Below, piece after piece: positions 34,559 to 42,392 of a stretch of 64,000 nucleotides of DNA. The stretch lies in contig CANMZA010000001.1 of NCBI GenBank assembly GCA_947502305.1, forward strand, positions 124,001 through 188,000, written 5' to 3'. The DNA is from an uncultured Erythrobacter sp. (GTDB lineage Bacteria > Pseudomonadota > Alphaproteobacteria > Sphingomonadales > Sphingomonadaceae). Position 1 is the stretch's first letter. Every line of letters starts with the position of its first letter. The notes below the pieces were generated by a model that saw only the letters and a program-made list of their open reading frames with translations, was not told the DNA's origin and ran no database searches. The position numbers and the translations under genes were made by a program.

Positions 34559-35455
34559 TCAGCCCTTTGGCCAAGCCTTGATATGATCGGCGACAGAGGT
34601 CAGCTTCACATCAAAGATCGCCTCCAGTGATGCCGTGTCCACTGTCATCGCGTCGCCATCGAGCTTGGCAATTGAACCATAGAGGTCGCCGAGGGCAAAC
34701 GCAGCGCCGGGGCTGTTGAACACATCGCCGACCCGTTTTCCGAATGCCTCCGGTGTCATCGGATCGAAGGTGACATCCCGGTCCACCCATCCACTGATAA
34801 GCGTGGCAAGCTGATCACCATTAAGGGCATCAGGCGTACCAATTTCAAATGCTTGACCAGCGAGATCGGGCCGCGAGAGGGCAGCCACAGCCAGCGTGGC
34901 CTGATCAATTTGCGACGTCCACTGTACCTTGAGATCGCGCGGAGTTGGCGGATAGTCGAGCGTGCCTTCGGCGCGAAGGCCGGGCAGGAATAGTTCAGGT
35001 TGCAGGTTCTCCAGATACACAGCCGATTGCAGGACGATCGAAGGAATCCCAGAACCCAGCACCGCGTTCATGCCTTGTGTCGTGGCATCGACGATCACCG
35101 ATGAAGGGAAACGATCGCCGGAGGGGCCACCTGTCACGAAGACCAGCAATGGCAATTGGACTTTGTGCGCCGCACCGAAGAAGGCCGCTGCCCAATTCTG
35201 GTTGTCGTCCGGGCCACTTGGCTGTGGGAAGTGCAGGAATGCAGCATCCACACCCTCAAGCGCAGCAACAAGCGCCGCTTCATCGCCGAGATCAGCTGCT
35301 ACAGACTCAGCTTCCGGATGCAACGCTTTGACTTTGGTAGCGTCACGAGCAACGGCGCGAACTGTGTGACCTTTGGCAAGTGCCTCGCGGACAACGGGGG
35401 CACCTTGGGCTCCGGTTGCACCGAATATAGCTACGGTTTTGATTGTGTTGGTCAT
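34559..35455 (-). CDS. NmrA/atypical SDR NAD(P)-binding protein
   Basis: 298 residues with an N-terminal Rossmann motif FGATGAQGAPVV and NmrA-like body (AVARDATKVKAL, DAAFLHFPQP). Such proteins are atypical short-chain reductases or redox sensors. The frame runs 39 codons further upstream, but the ATG at 35455 has AGGA and begins the fold. It lies 25 bp after the DsbA-like gene on the same strand, so both are probably one unit controlled by the divergent LysR gene. Confidence 0.85.
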   Translation of the reverse strand: MTNTIKTVAIFGATGAQGAPVVREALAKGHTVRAVARDATKVKALHPEAESVAADLGDEAALVAALEGVDAAFLHFPQPSGPDDNQNWAAAFFGAAHKVQLPLLVFVTGGPSGDRFPSSVIVDATTQGMNAVLGSGIPSIVLQSAVYLENLQPELFLPGLRAEGTLDYPPTPRDLKVQWTSQIDQATLAVAALSRPDLAGQAFEIGTPDALNGDQLATLISGWVDRDVTFDPMTPEAFGKRVGDVFNSPGAAFALGDLYGSIAKLDGDAMTVDTASLEAIFDVKLTSVADHIKAWPKG

Positions 35456-35480
35456 GGTTAATTCCTTTTTCGTGGTTGGT

Positions 35481-36125
35481 TTATGCATTGGTGGCGGTGT
35501 CAAAGATCTCGTCGATGGCTTCGGACCGGCCGTAGAAGGCCTCATGGTCAAGTCTGGTGACCTGATCCCCACGGATTTTCAGAACTGTGGGGACGCCTCT
35601 TGATTGGACTTTGGCCATCAGCGCTTTCGCGCGATTAGCCAGCGCGGCAGCTTCGGCCTCGAGTTCTGGCGTGCCGATACGTTCGGCCTCCCGCGGTGCA
35701 ACACCTTCGGCGATCAGCGCGTTGACGATCGCTTGGCGATCAGCAGACGACACACCTTCGCCGAAATGCAGCGTCTCCAGTCGGTGACGCACGGCGAACT
35801 CCTTCTGTGGACCGAGATCATGCACTAGAGCGGCAGCCTGCGCGGATAGACCTGACTCAAGAACTTCGGTTTGCGAACGAGCAATCTTGTCTTTGAAAGC
35901 TTGCGAGAAGGGTTGCCCTGTCAACGCTTCAACCTCAGGGACAAGCGTCAGAATCTGGTCGCCCTTTCCTTCGCTCATGCGAGGGGCGGCGCTGCCTTCG
36001 AACAGGTGTCGATGGAACACCTCGACGTTCTCCCCTGCGTCTACAATGGCATCGAAGACGGGCGCAGCGCCGTAGCACCAGCCACAGAACGTGTCGTAGA
36101 TTACAACGGTCTTTTCGTTGGACAT
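35481..36125 (-). CDS. DsbA-family thioredoxin-fold protein (CGWC)
   Basis: 214 residues with no signal peptide, so cytosolic. The active site is FCGWCYG near residue 14, followed by a helical insertion and the cis-proline region RGVPTVLKI. Cytosolic members of this branch (FrnE-like) act as disulfide or small-molecule oxidoreductases. The ATG at 36125 follows AGGAGAAATCAA. It is the first gene of the unit with NmrA. Confidence 0.87.
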   Translation of the reverse strand: MSNEKTVVIYDTFCGWCYGAAPVFDAIVDAGENVEVFHRHLFEGSAAPRMSEGKGDQILTLVPEVEALTGQPFSQAFKDKIARSQTEVLESGLSAQAAALVHDLGPQKEFAVRHRLETLHFGEGVSSADRQAIVNALIAEGVAPREAERIGTPELEAEAAALANRAKALMAKVQSRGVPTVLKIRGDQVTRLDHEAFYGRSEAIDEIFDTATNA

Positions 36126-36201
36126 TTGATTTCTCCTGCTGAATTCGAAGCCGAAATAGTCGGTTGAATTTGTCAGCAAAAGAGATAGTAAATTGATGCA
36201 G

Positions 36202-36220
36202 TGTCAGCCTTTGACTGACA
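36202..36220. promoter_or_regulatory. Perfect TGTCAG-N7-CTGACA palindrome, LysR operator candidate
   Basis: A 19-bp interval with 6-bp arms lies between the divergent DsbA-like and LysR genes, about 28 bp before the LysR start. A further TTGTCAGC half-site lies near 36170. Position and symmetry fit a LysR-type binding site. Confidence 0.65.
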
Positions 36221-36247
36221 AGAATTCCTTTGGGAGGCGACGGTGCA

Positions 36248-37138
36248 GTGACTCGTCGGAACAACTTCAACCGCTTGGCCCACTTTGTGGCGATAGTGGA
36301 TGCGGGAACCATTACCGGGGCTGCCGATGCTCTTGGGATTAGTAAAGCGGTCGTCAGCAAGCAGTTGCAAATGCTCGAGGCCGATGTCCGAACGCCGCTC
36401 TTGCTCAGAAACACGCGTCACCTTCAGCCGACCGAAGCTGGGCGTGCGTTCTATGAGGACGCCAAATCCGCATTGACCCAGGCGAATAACGCTTACGAAC
36501 GTGTACAGGAGCGCGACAGGAAGCCGCGCGGCGCCTTAAGAATCACTGCTCCTGTTGATTTCGGGGTTTCGTACTTGGCCCCCTTTGTCGCCCTGTTTCA
36601 GGAAAGCTATCCTGACGTTCTCGTGAAAATGCACCTGGCTGACGGTCTGGTCGACATCATCGAAGACCGTTTCGATTTGGCTTTCAGAATTGGTCAGTTG
36701 AGCGATTCCAGCAACCGCGCACGCAAACTGGTCAGCTTCGAGGAAATTGCCATTTGCGCGCCGGCAAGCGCTGCGCGATTCCAGTGTCAATGTCCGGGCG
36801 ACCTGGAAGGTGCGCCCTTTGTCCGTAGTCACGCCTTTGCGAACAAGACCGAATGGACATTCGAAAAGGGCGAGGAACAGCGTGTTGTAGCGCCGAGAAT
36901 TGTCGCAGAGGCAAATATCACGCTCGCGATGCGCGCACTTGTCGTCACCGGCTTCTGCTTTACCGTGCTGCCTGACTTCCTGGTCAGAGATCAATTAAAG
37001 GACGGAAGCTTAGTCCGCCTATTCCCCGACTGGTCGTTACGAGACGGCGGGATTTATGCGATGACACCGCCAAATCGCGTCCGCTCCAACGCATTGCAAC
37101 GTTTTCTCGAAATGGCTGACAGCGAATTACTGCGATGA
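36248..37138 (+). CDS. LysR-family transcriptional regulator 1
   Basis: 296 residues. The winged helix (ITGAADALGISKAVVSKQLQMLEADV) is N-terminal, followed by the effector-binding domain (RGALRITAPVDFGVSYLAPF). I chose GTG at 36248 with GGGAGG upstream over the TTG at 36230. It probably controls the divergent DsbA-like/NmrA unit through the 36202 palindrome. The effector is unknown. Confidence 0.92.
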   Translation: MTRRNNFNRLAHFVAIVDAGTITGAADALGISKAVVSKQLQMLEADVRTPLLLRNTRHLQPTEAGRAFYEDAKSALTQANNAYERVQERDRKPRGALRITAPVDFGVSYLAPFVALFQESYPDVLVKMHLADGLVDIIEDRFDLAFRIGQLSDSSNRARKLVSFEEIAICAPASAARFQCQCPGDLEGAPFVRSHAFANKTEWTFEKGEEQRVVAPRIVAEANITLAMRALVVTGFCFTVLPDFLVRDQLKDGSLVRLFPDWSLRDGGIYAMTPPNRVRSNALQRFLEMADSELLR

Positions 37139-37383
37139 TTTTTGAAGCGCGCTGGGTCAATCCTGCCGCTTTAGAGAGCGGGATTGACCCGTGACTGTTT
37201 GAGCAGTTCCCATCTGGGGCCGATACCAGCCTCAGTTCGGCGAATGCGCGACATATCGTCCCCCTCCAAGGGCCCATCGCTCAAATGGAGACGGCGGCTG
37301 ACTATAAAGAACGTATCGGATCTGTAGGCGTACACCCATCCTGCCTTGCAAGCGCATTTCATGCTCACGGAAGGTCGGACCCT

Positions 37384-37791
37384 TTACGACATGTCTCGCT
37401 CAAGACTTGGCGGACCATAGGGACAGTCAATCAGATAGCCCCAGCCACCATTGTCTAACCTCTTGGCGACTTCCGTCGATTGGCCTTCCGCCATGACCGA
37501 TCCATCAGGCGCGATAACTCTCCAATTTGCCCGGAGCAAAGCTGTATCGCCAGTGATGACTTCACTAAAGACGTTGCTCTCGATTTTGGGGCGTACGTCT
37601 ATGAAGTCGTCAAAGCCCTTCCGGGCACCTTCAAGGCCCACTCCCGGAGGAGCGTCAGGCGGAAAGAATACCAGACAATCTGGATGGAACATGGATACGA
37701 TCCCATCGAGATCGCCCTCTTGTAAATATGCGCTTACGCAGTCAGCAATCTCGCGCGGTCGGTGAGCTATGCGTTGTGTTGAGCTATGCAC
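37384..37791 (-). CDS. SnoaL/NTF2-like protein A
   Basis: 135 residues with an NTF2-like alpha+beta cone: VSAYLQEGDLDGIVSMFHPDCLVFFPPDA, then a family-like ANWRVIAPDGSVMAEGQSTEVAKR. Such folds serve as small enzymes or ligand pockets, often in oxidative detoxification. No catalytic set can be assigned. It lies 30 bp after the related NTF2-like protein B, likely in the same operon. Confidence 0.8.
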   Translation of the reverse strand: MHSSTQRIAHRPREIADCVSAYLQEGDLDGIVSMFHPDCLVFFPPDAPPGVGLEGARKGFDDFIDVRPKIESNVFSEVITGDTALLRANWRVIAPDGSVMAEGQSTEVAKRLDNGGWGYLIDCPYGPPSLERDMS

Positions 37792-37821
37792 TGCAGTGGC
37801 CTTTCTCAGTTATCGAGCTGT

Positions 37822-38208
37822 TCACGCCGGGCCGTTGTTGTCCATGTCGAGGATCATCTTCCAGGCGCCACTTTCATCGCGTTGGTAGACCAGGACCAAA
37901 CGGCCTTCGGGGCTACGAGTATCACCGGTGTCACGCATCTTCATCGTGCCGTAGAACCGGCCCGATACGACGGCGACATCGCCGAAGAACTGCAAGTGCT
38001 CGATATCATACCCTGAGGTGATTTCGGCCGTGGCAATGCGGGGGTTGTACTTGTCGCGAATGCCTTGGGTACCGATTGTCACCGGCTGACGTTCATTCAC
38101 TGTCATGGTGTCTGGGTGGCAGGTTGCGACCATCGCTTCGATGTCTCCGGCGTCTAGGCCATTGTTCCAGGCGTCGACGACGGCTTCGATTTCTTCACGT
38201 TCAGTCAT
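37822..38208 (-). CDS. SnoaL/NTF2-like protein B
   Basis: 128 residues. The NTF2-like pattern is EAVVDAWNNGLDAGDIEAMVATCHPD with a strand pair ending MILDMDNNGP. The ATG at 38208 follows AAGGAG; the frame extends 7 codons upstream without a site. It is the first gene after the divergent LysR 2 promoter and forms a pair with protein A. The substrate is unknown. Confidence 0.82.
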   Translation of the reverse strand: MTEREEIEAVVDAWNNGLDAGDIEAMVATCHPDTMTVNERQPVTIGTQGIRDKYNPRIATAEITSGYDIEHLQFFGDVAVVSGRFYGTMKMRDTGDTRSPEGRLVLVYQRDESGAWKMILDMDNNGPA

Positions 38209-38279
38209 ATTATGTCTCCTTGGTTTCAATTTCGGCTTGCAAAGACAGATAGGCCCATTAGATTGATCTGATAATCTGT

Positions 38280-38296
38280 ATTATATTGAACATAAT
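38280..38296. promoter_or_regulatory. ATTAT-N7-ATAAT palindrome, LysR operator candidate
   Basis: A perfect 5-bp inverted repeat with the T-N11-A spacing of LysR boxes lies in the 105-bp gap between the NTF2-like gene and LysR 2, just 18 bp before the LysR ATG. Confidence 0.6.
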
Positions 38297-38313
38297 GTAA
38301 GGCATATCGAGCA

Positions 38314-39210
38314 ATGGAGCGCCAGCAGCTGAGCGATCTGACAGTCTTTGCCGAGGTTGCGCGGGCAAAGGGCTTCCGTGCAGCAGCATCACGCCTGAAC
38401 CTTCAGGCAGGCTCAATCAGCGAAGCCGTGCAGCGCTTTGAAGATCGGCTTGGTGTTCGATTGTTCGAAAGATCCACTCGATCGGTCGCGCTCACGACCG
38501 CTGGCGAAAAACTCTATTCGCGCAGCCTCCCGGCCTTGGCTGACCTGGAGGCCGCCATTCAGGAACTCGATGAAGATAAGGATGGAATTGCTGGGACACT
38601 GAAACTCAGTGCGCCCTATAGCGCCGGACCGTTCTTTCTGGACCGACTTCTCGCTCAGTTTGCCAAGCAGTTCCCTGACGTACTGATTGAGCTTATCTAT
38701 GACGACGCCAAGGCCGATCTGGTGACAAGTGGCGTGGATGCAGCGATCCGGTCGAACACGCTTCTCGAACAGGATACGCACGCCTTGCCTATTGGGCCCG
38801 ACCTTAAAATGGCGCTCGTCGCATCGCCCGAATACCTCGCCGAAAAGGGCATGCCTGAAAGACCTAGCGACCTGATCGATCACGATGGGATATTCTTTGC
38901 CTTCGGGAGTTCAGGGAATATCGCCCCCTGGACATTTGAGGCAGGCGATGGTCCGCGCGCGATCAATGCCAAGCGCCGGATTGTGGTCAACAACTTGCAG
39001 TCAATGGTCCATTGCGCGGCCAGCGGTCTTGGCCTTGCCTATGTGTATCGCGAGGCGGCCAAAAATGCCATTGATCAAGGACAATTGTTGAGTCTGTTCG
39101 ACAATAAAGTTCCGGAGCTGCCGCGGTATTCGCTAAACTATCGCACGAAACGACACATGCCTGCTAGACTGCGGGCTTTTATCGATTTTGCGAAAGAAAC
39201 CTCTGCTTAG
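38314..39210 (+). CDS. LysR-family transcriptional regulator 2
   Basis: 298 residues. The HTH is KGFRAAASRLNLQAGSISEAVQRFEDRLGVRLFERSTRS, followed by an effector domain (GTLKLSAPYSAGPFFLDRL). This is the DhcR/AphB-like branch. It probably regulates the divergent NTF2-like pair and itself. It is convergent with LysR 3, with only 33 bp between stops. Confidence 0.92.
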   Translation: MERQQLSDLTVFAEVARAKGFRAAASRLNLQAGSISEAVQRFEDRLGVRLFERSTRSVALTTAGEKLYSRSLPALADLEAAIQELDEDKDGIAGTLKLSAPYSAGPFFLDRLLAQFAKQFPDVLIELIYDDAKADLVTSGVDAAIRSNTLLEQDTHALPIGPDLKMALVASPEYLAEKGMPERPSDLIDHDGIFFAFGSSGNIAPWTFEAGDGPRAINAKRRIVVNNLQSMVHCAASGLGLAYVYREAAKNAIDQGQLLSLFDNKVPELPRYSLNYRTKRHMPARLRAFIDFAKETSA

Positions 39211-39243
39211 ACCTGAGCTAGCAGAGAGTCCGGCGGGAGCCGT

Positions 39244-40140
39244 TCAGTTCAAGACGGCAACCGCACGCAGCCTTTGCGAGGCAAGGTCGATGAACGAGCG
39301 AACCTTGGCAGCTGCGCGGCGACCCTCAACATGGACCAGATTGATGGGCAAGGGTTCTGGTTCAAAATCCTCAAGCACAGTCTGCATCGTTCCATTCTCG
39401 AGATCAGGTCCGATCTGATAAGACAGAACCCGCGTAAGACCCCAGCCTTTGCGCGCCACTTCAATGCCAGCTGCTACACTGCTGACCACGAGGCGAGACT
39501 TGATCCGAACGGATTGGTCCATCGCAAATCCGAACTTCCATTCAAGAGACGGGCTGACCGGACTGATCGCAACAGTTTTATGCGCCGCTAGATCTTCAGG
39601 CACGTCCAACATGCCATGTTCGGAAAAGTAGCCCGGCGATCCGCAGACCACTCGCCGTACACGACCGACCCTCACTGCAGAAAGATCGGAGGACGGCAAA
39701 TGACCGATCCGCACCGCGATATCGAACCCTTCCTCGACCAGGTTTACGATGCGATCCACCATCACCACCTCGACGGACACATCCGGATAGAGATCGAGAA
39801 ACTCTGTCAGGATAGGCACTACATAGATGCGCCCGAACTCATGCGAGCATGTGAGCCGCAATTGGCCTACGGGATTTGTCGCCGCTCCGGCAGCCGCGTC
39901 GTTCGCAGATTGCAAATGGTCCAGAATCTGCCTCGCATCTTCCAAGTAAGCTTGGCCGACATCGGTTAGGCGCACACGCCGCGTTGTGCGGGTAAACAGC
40001 CGCGCACCAAGGCGTTCTTCGAGCGAGTTGATCCCGCGCGTCACCGACGGAGAGCTGAGGCCAACAGTGCGCGCACCACCAGTAAAACTCTGCGCGTCGG
40101 CTACGGCGACAAACACCTTAAGAGCTTGGACCTGATCCAT
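39244..40140 (-). CDS. LysR-family transcriptional regulator 3
   Basis: 298 residues: an HTH (SFTGGARTVGLSSPSVTRGINSLEERLG) and an effector domain (GQLRLTCSHEFGRIYVVPILTEF). The ATG at 40140 begins the conserved MDQVQALKVFV; the frame is open 6 more codons. It faces the CMD-GST-oxidoreductase operon across 126 bp of AT-rich DNA containing ATTAATTTCCAAAATAAT (40157-40174), a possible LysR site. Confidence 0.92.
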   Translation of the reverse strand: MDQVQALKVFVAVADAQSFTGGARTVGLSSPSVTRGINSLEERLGARLFTRTTRRVRLTDVGQAYLEDARQILDHLQSANDAAAGAATNPVGQLRLTCSHEFGRIYVVPILTEFLDLYPDVSVEVVMVDRIVNLVEEGFDIAVRIGHLPSSDLSAVRVGRVRRVVCGSPGYFSEHGMLDVPEDLAAHKTVAISPVSPSLEWKFGFAMDQSVRIKSRLVVSSVAAGIEVARKGWGLTRVLSYQIGPDLENGTMQTVLEDFEPEPLPINLVHVEGRRAAAKVRSFIDLASQRLRAVAVLN

Positions 40141-40266
40141 ATCTGACCCAATTATCATTAATTTCCAAAATAATCTATTTCAAAATCTGGATATTCTTTC
40201 CTTCAGTAGATCAAACTATCTCCATTGCATCAGCACAGCAGTTGCTCACTCGAATGGAGAATACAC

Positions 40267-40818
40267 ATGTCCCGAATTAAAACTCCCGCCACGATCGCAG
40301 AGGCGCCGCAGGCGGCTCGCCCATTGCTGGAAGCCGTCGAAGGGTCGCTCGGCTCGGTACCCAACCTCTTCCGTCTGGTCGGAAACAGCCCCGAAACCCT
40401 CGAAGGCATGCTTGGCATGAATGGAGCTCTGGCCAAGGGTTCACTCAACCCCGCTACCCGCGAGCGCATTGCCTTGGCGATCGCGAACTACAATGGCTGC
40501 AGCTATTGCAATAGCGCGCACACTTATCTTGCGAAGAATATTGCCAAGCTCGATGAGGCTGAGATTGCGGCCAACCGTTCGGGCCATTCAACCGATGCGA
40601 AAGCCGATGCCGCAGTTCAGTTCGCGCTTAAGATTGCAGAGCAACGTGGACGCGTAAGCGAAGGCGATATCGCCGCCGCAAGGCTAGCGGGTTTTTCTGA
40701 TGGGGAGCTCGTCGAGATCGTCGGCCATGTCGCTTACAATATCCTGACCAATTACCTGAATGAGGCATTCGGTACGCAGATCGACTTCCCCCTAGTTGAA
40801 GCGGCTCGCGCTGCCTGA
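40267..40818 (+). CDS. Carboxymuconolactone decarboxylase/AhpD-like protein
   Basis: 183 residues. The CMD core has the paired-cysteine motif NYNGCSYCNSAHTYLAK (Cys-x-x-Cys, then His three residues after), as in AhpD alkylhydroperoxidases. This makes a thiol peroxidase or related redox role more likely than decarboxylation. The ATG at 40267 follows GGAGAATACAC. It is the first gene of the operon divergent from LysR 3, a common pairing for oxidative or electrophile stress. Confidence 0.9.
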   Translation: MSRIKTPATIAEAPQAARPLLEAVEGSLGSVPNLFRLVGNSPETLEGMLGMNGALAKGSLNPATRERIALAIANYNGCSYCNSAHTYLAKNIAKLDEAEIAANRSGHSTDAKADAAVQFALKIAEQRGRVSEGDIAAARLAGFSDGELVEIVGHVAYNILTNYLNEAFGTQIDFPLVEAARAA

Positions 40819-40828
40819 CCCCACCCCA

Positions 40829-40868
40829 GAGGCCTGCGACGCTCCCGAAACCCACCGTCGCAGGCCTC
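40829..40868 (+). other. Perfect 13-bp hairpin between operon genes
   Basis: The arms GAGGCCTGCGACG (40829-40841) and its complement (40856-40868) enclose a 14-base loop, 10 bp after the CMD stop. No T run follows, so it may be an mRNA-processing or stabilising element, or a weak terminator that raises the level of the first gene over the rest. Confidence 0.6.
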
Positions 40869-40919
40869 GCACCCTTCCAAAGAAATTTCCGAAAACCCAA
40901 GTTTTGAAAGGATAATGCG

Positions 40920-41126
40920 ATGCTGCCCTTTGAATGCTTCACCATGCCCTTCGGCCTCTTCGAAAAAGAGGGTGAATTGCCGCAGAATGCCGATTTCTTC
41001 CTTTCCGTGCCGCTCGCTTCGATCATGGCGCTAGCTTTCGGCCTGATGATCATCCTCGCCACTGAGCGAACAACAGAGCCACTCGAAGAATCAACCCAAG
41101 TGGCCGCGAACGCCGAAACGCGTTGA
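40920..41126 (+). CDS. Small single-span membrane protein, unrecognised
   Basis: 68 residues. It has one clear hydrophobic helix (SVPLASIMALAFGLMIIL, about residues 29-46) between a Phe/Glu-rich N-terminus and an acidic C-terminus. AAAGGATAATGCG precedes the ATG, and it sits in line with genes on both sides (30 bp to the next), so translation is plausible. I do not recognise the family. Confidence 0.55.
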   Translation: MLPFECFTMPFGLFEKEGELPQNADFFLSVPLASIMALAFGLMIILATERTTEPLEESTQVAANAETR

Positions 41127-41156
41127 TCAGCTTGCCTGACACGAAAAGGAAAAACC

Positions 41157-41618
41157 ATGCGCACCCCAATTCCCCCGTTCACCCGCGAAAGTGCAATTGA
41201 GAAAGTCAGGCTTGCTGAAGATGGCTGGAATGGCCGTGACCCAGCGAAAGTTGCCCTTGCTTACACACCCGATAGCAAATGGCGTAACCGCGCTGAATTC
41301 CCGCAAGGGCGCGAAGAGATCGAAGAGTTCCTAGCACGCAAATGGGCCAAGGAACTCGACTACCGCCTGATCAAAGAATTGTGGGCGTTTGACGGCAACC
41401 GCATCGCCGTCCGCTACGCCTACGAATATCACGATGACAGCGGCAACTGGTTCCGCGCCTACGGCATTGAGAACTGGCAGTTCGATACCGAGGGCTACAT
41501 GGCCGAGCGTCACGCCAGCATCAACGAACACCCCATCAAAGAAGAAGACCGCAAGTTCCTCTGGCCGCTGGGCAGACGCCCCGGCGACCACCCTGGCCTT
41601 TCCGATCTTGGCCTCTGA
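41157..41618 (+). CDS. DUF1348 NTF2-like protein
   Basis: 153 residues, strongly conserved DUF1348: [62 protein letters not shown], and the ending [20 protein letters not shown]. It is a cytosolic NTF2-like fold with no confirmed activity, often beside GSTs or reductases as here. AAAGGAAAAACC precedes the ATG. Confidence 0.9.
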   Translation: MRTPIPPFTRESAIEKVRLAEDGWNGRDPAKVALAYTPDSKWRNRAEFPQGREEIEEFLARKWAKELDYRLIKELWAFDGNRIAVRYAYEYHDDSGNWFRAYGIENWQFDTEGYMAERHASINEHPIKEEDRKFLWPLGRRPGDHPGLSDLGL

Positions 41619-41662
41619 AATCGATCAAAGTCTCAATTCAACCGAGCTTTAGGAGTCTACCC

Positions 41663-42310
41663 ATGAACACTCGTTTTTCAACCGACGCTAACCCAATCAA
41701 ACTCTACCGTGTCGCCAAATCAGGCCACTCTCACCGCGCTGAACTGATGATGGCGTTGCTCGATCTGCCTTATGAAACCATTGAGGTCGATATGGCCAAT
41801 GGTGAGCACAAGGCCTCCGATTTCCTTGCGATAAGCCCGTTTGGCCAGGTGCCAGCGATTGATGATAACGGGACAACTCTGTCCGATTCCAACGGCATCA
41901 TTGCCTATCTAGCAGAGCGCTATGGCGACACCCCCGATTGGGTCGGGCGTGACCCGGTTGAAAAGGCGCAAGTCCAGCGTTGGCTTTCCGTTGCAGCGGG
42001 GGAGATCTTCGCCGGGCCATGTTTAGCACGGCTGGTCACAGTCTTTGGTGCCCCCTTTGATCACGCGGCTTGTGTGGCCAAATCACACGCTCTGTTCGAG
42101 GTCATGGAGAAGCATCTGGATGGCAAGAGCTTCCTCGTTTCCGAGCGCCTCACTTTGGCCGATGTGGCGGGATACAGCTACATCGCGCACGCACCCGAAG
42201 GCGGCGTAAGCTTGGATGTCTATAAAAACATCCGTAGCTGGCTTGCCAATATCGAGGCGCAACCGCGCTTTGTCGGGATGGTAAAGTCGCCAATTCCTGC
42301 GGCGGTGTGA
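41663..42310 (+). CDS. Glutathione S-transferase 1
   Basis: 215 residues. A thioredoxin-like N-terminal domain (KLYRVAKSGHSHRAELMMALLDLPYE; FGQVPAIDDNGTTLSDSNGIIAYLA carries the glutathione-binding Val-Pro and Asp-Ser) and a helical C-domain (LTLADVAGYSYIAHAPEGGV). The active-site Ser/Cys position holds Ser (SGHS). It would conjugate or reduce electrophiles with glutathione. It is third in the LysR 3-linked operon after CMD and DUF1348. Confidence 0.92.
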   Translation: MNTRFSTDANPIKLYRVAKSGHSHRAELMMALLDLPYETIEVDMANGEHKASDFLAISPFGQVPAIDDNGTTLSDSNGIIAYLAERYGDTPDWVGRDPVEKAQVQRWLSVAAGEIFAGPCLARLVTVFGAPFDHAACVAKSHALFEVMEKHLDGKSFLVSERLTLADVAGYSYIAHAPEGGVSLDVYKNIRSWLANIEAQPRFVGMVKSPIPAAV

Positions 42311-42392
42311 GCCAAGCTGGGGTAAATTCACTCGCTGGCGCGGCTGATATCAAGGTCAGCCGCGCTAAGTATCGCCGATGAAAGGACCGAAA

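Noticed and set aside
37171..37368. 65-codon minus-strand frame in the gap after LysR 1
   Set aside because: No ribosome-binding site, mixed composition and no context; probably chance.
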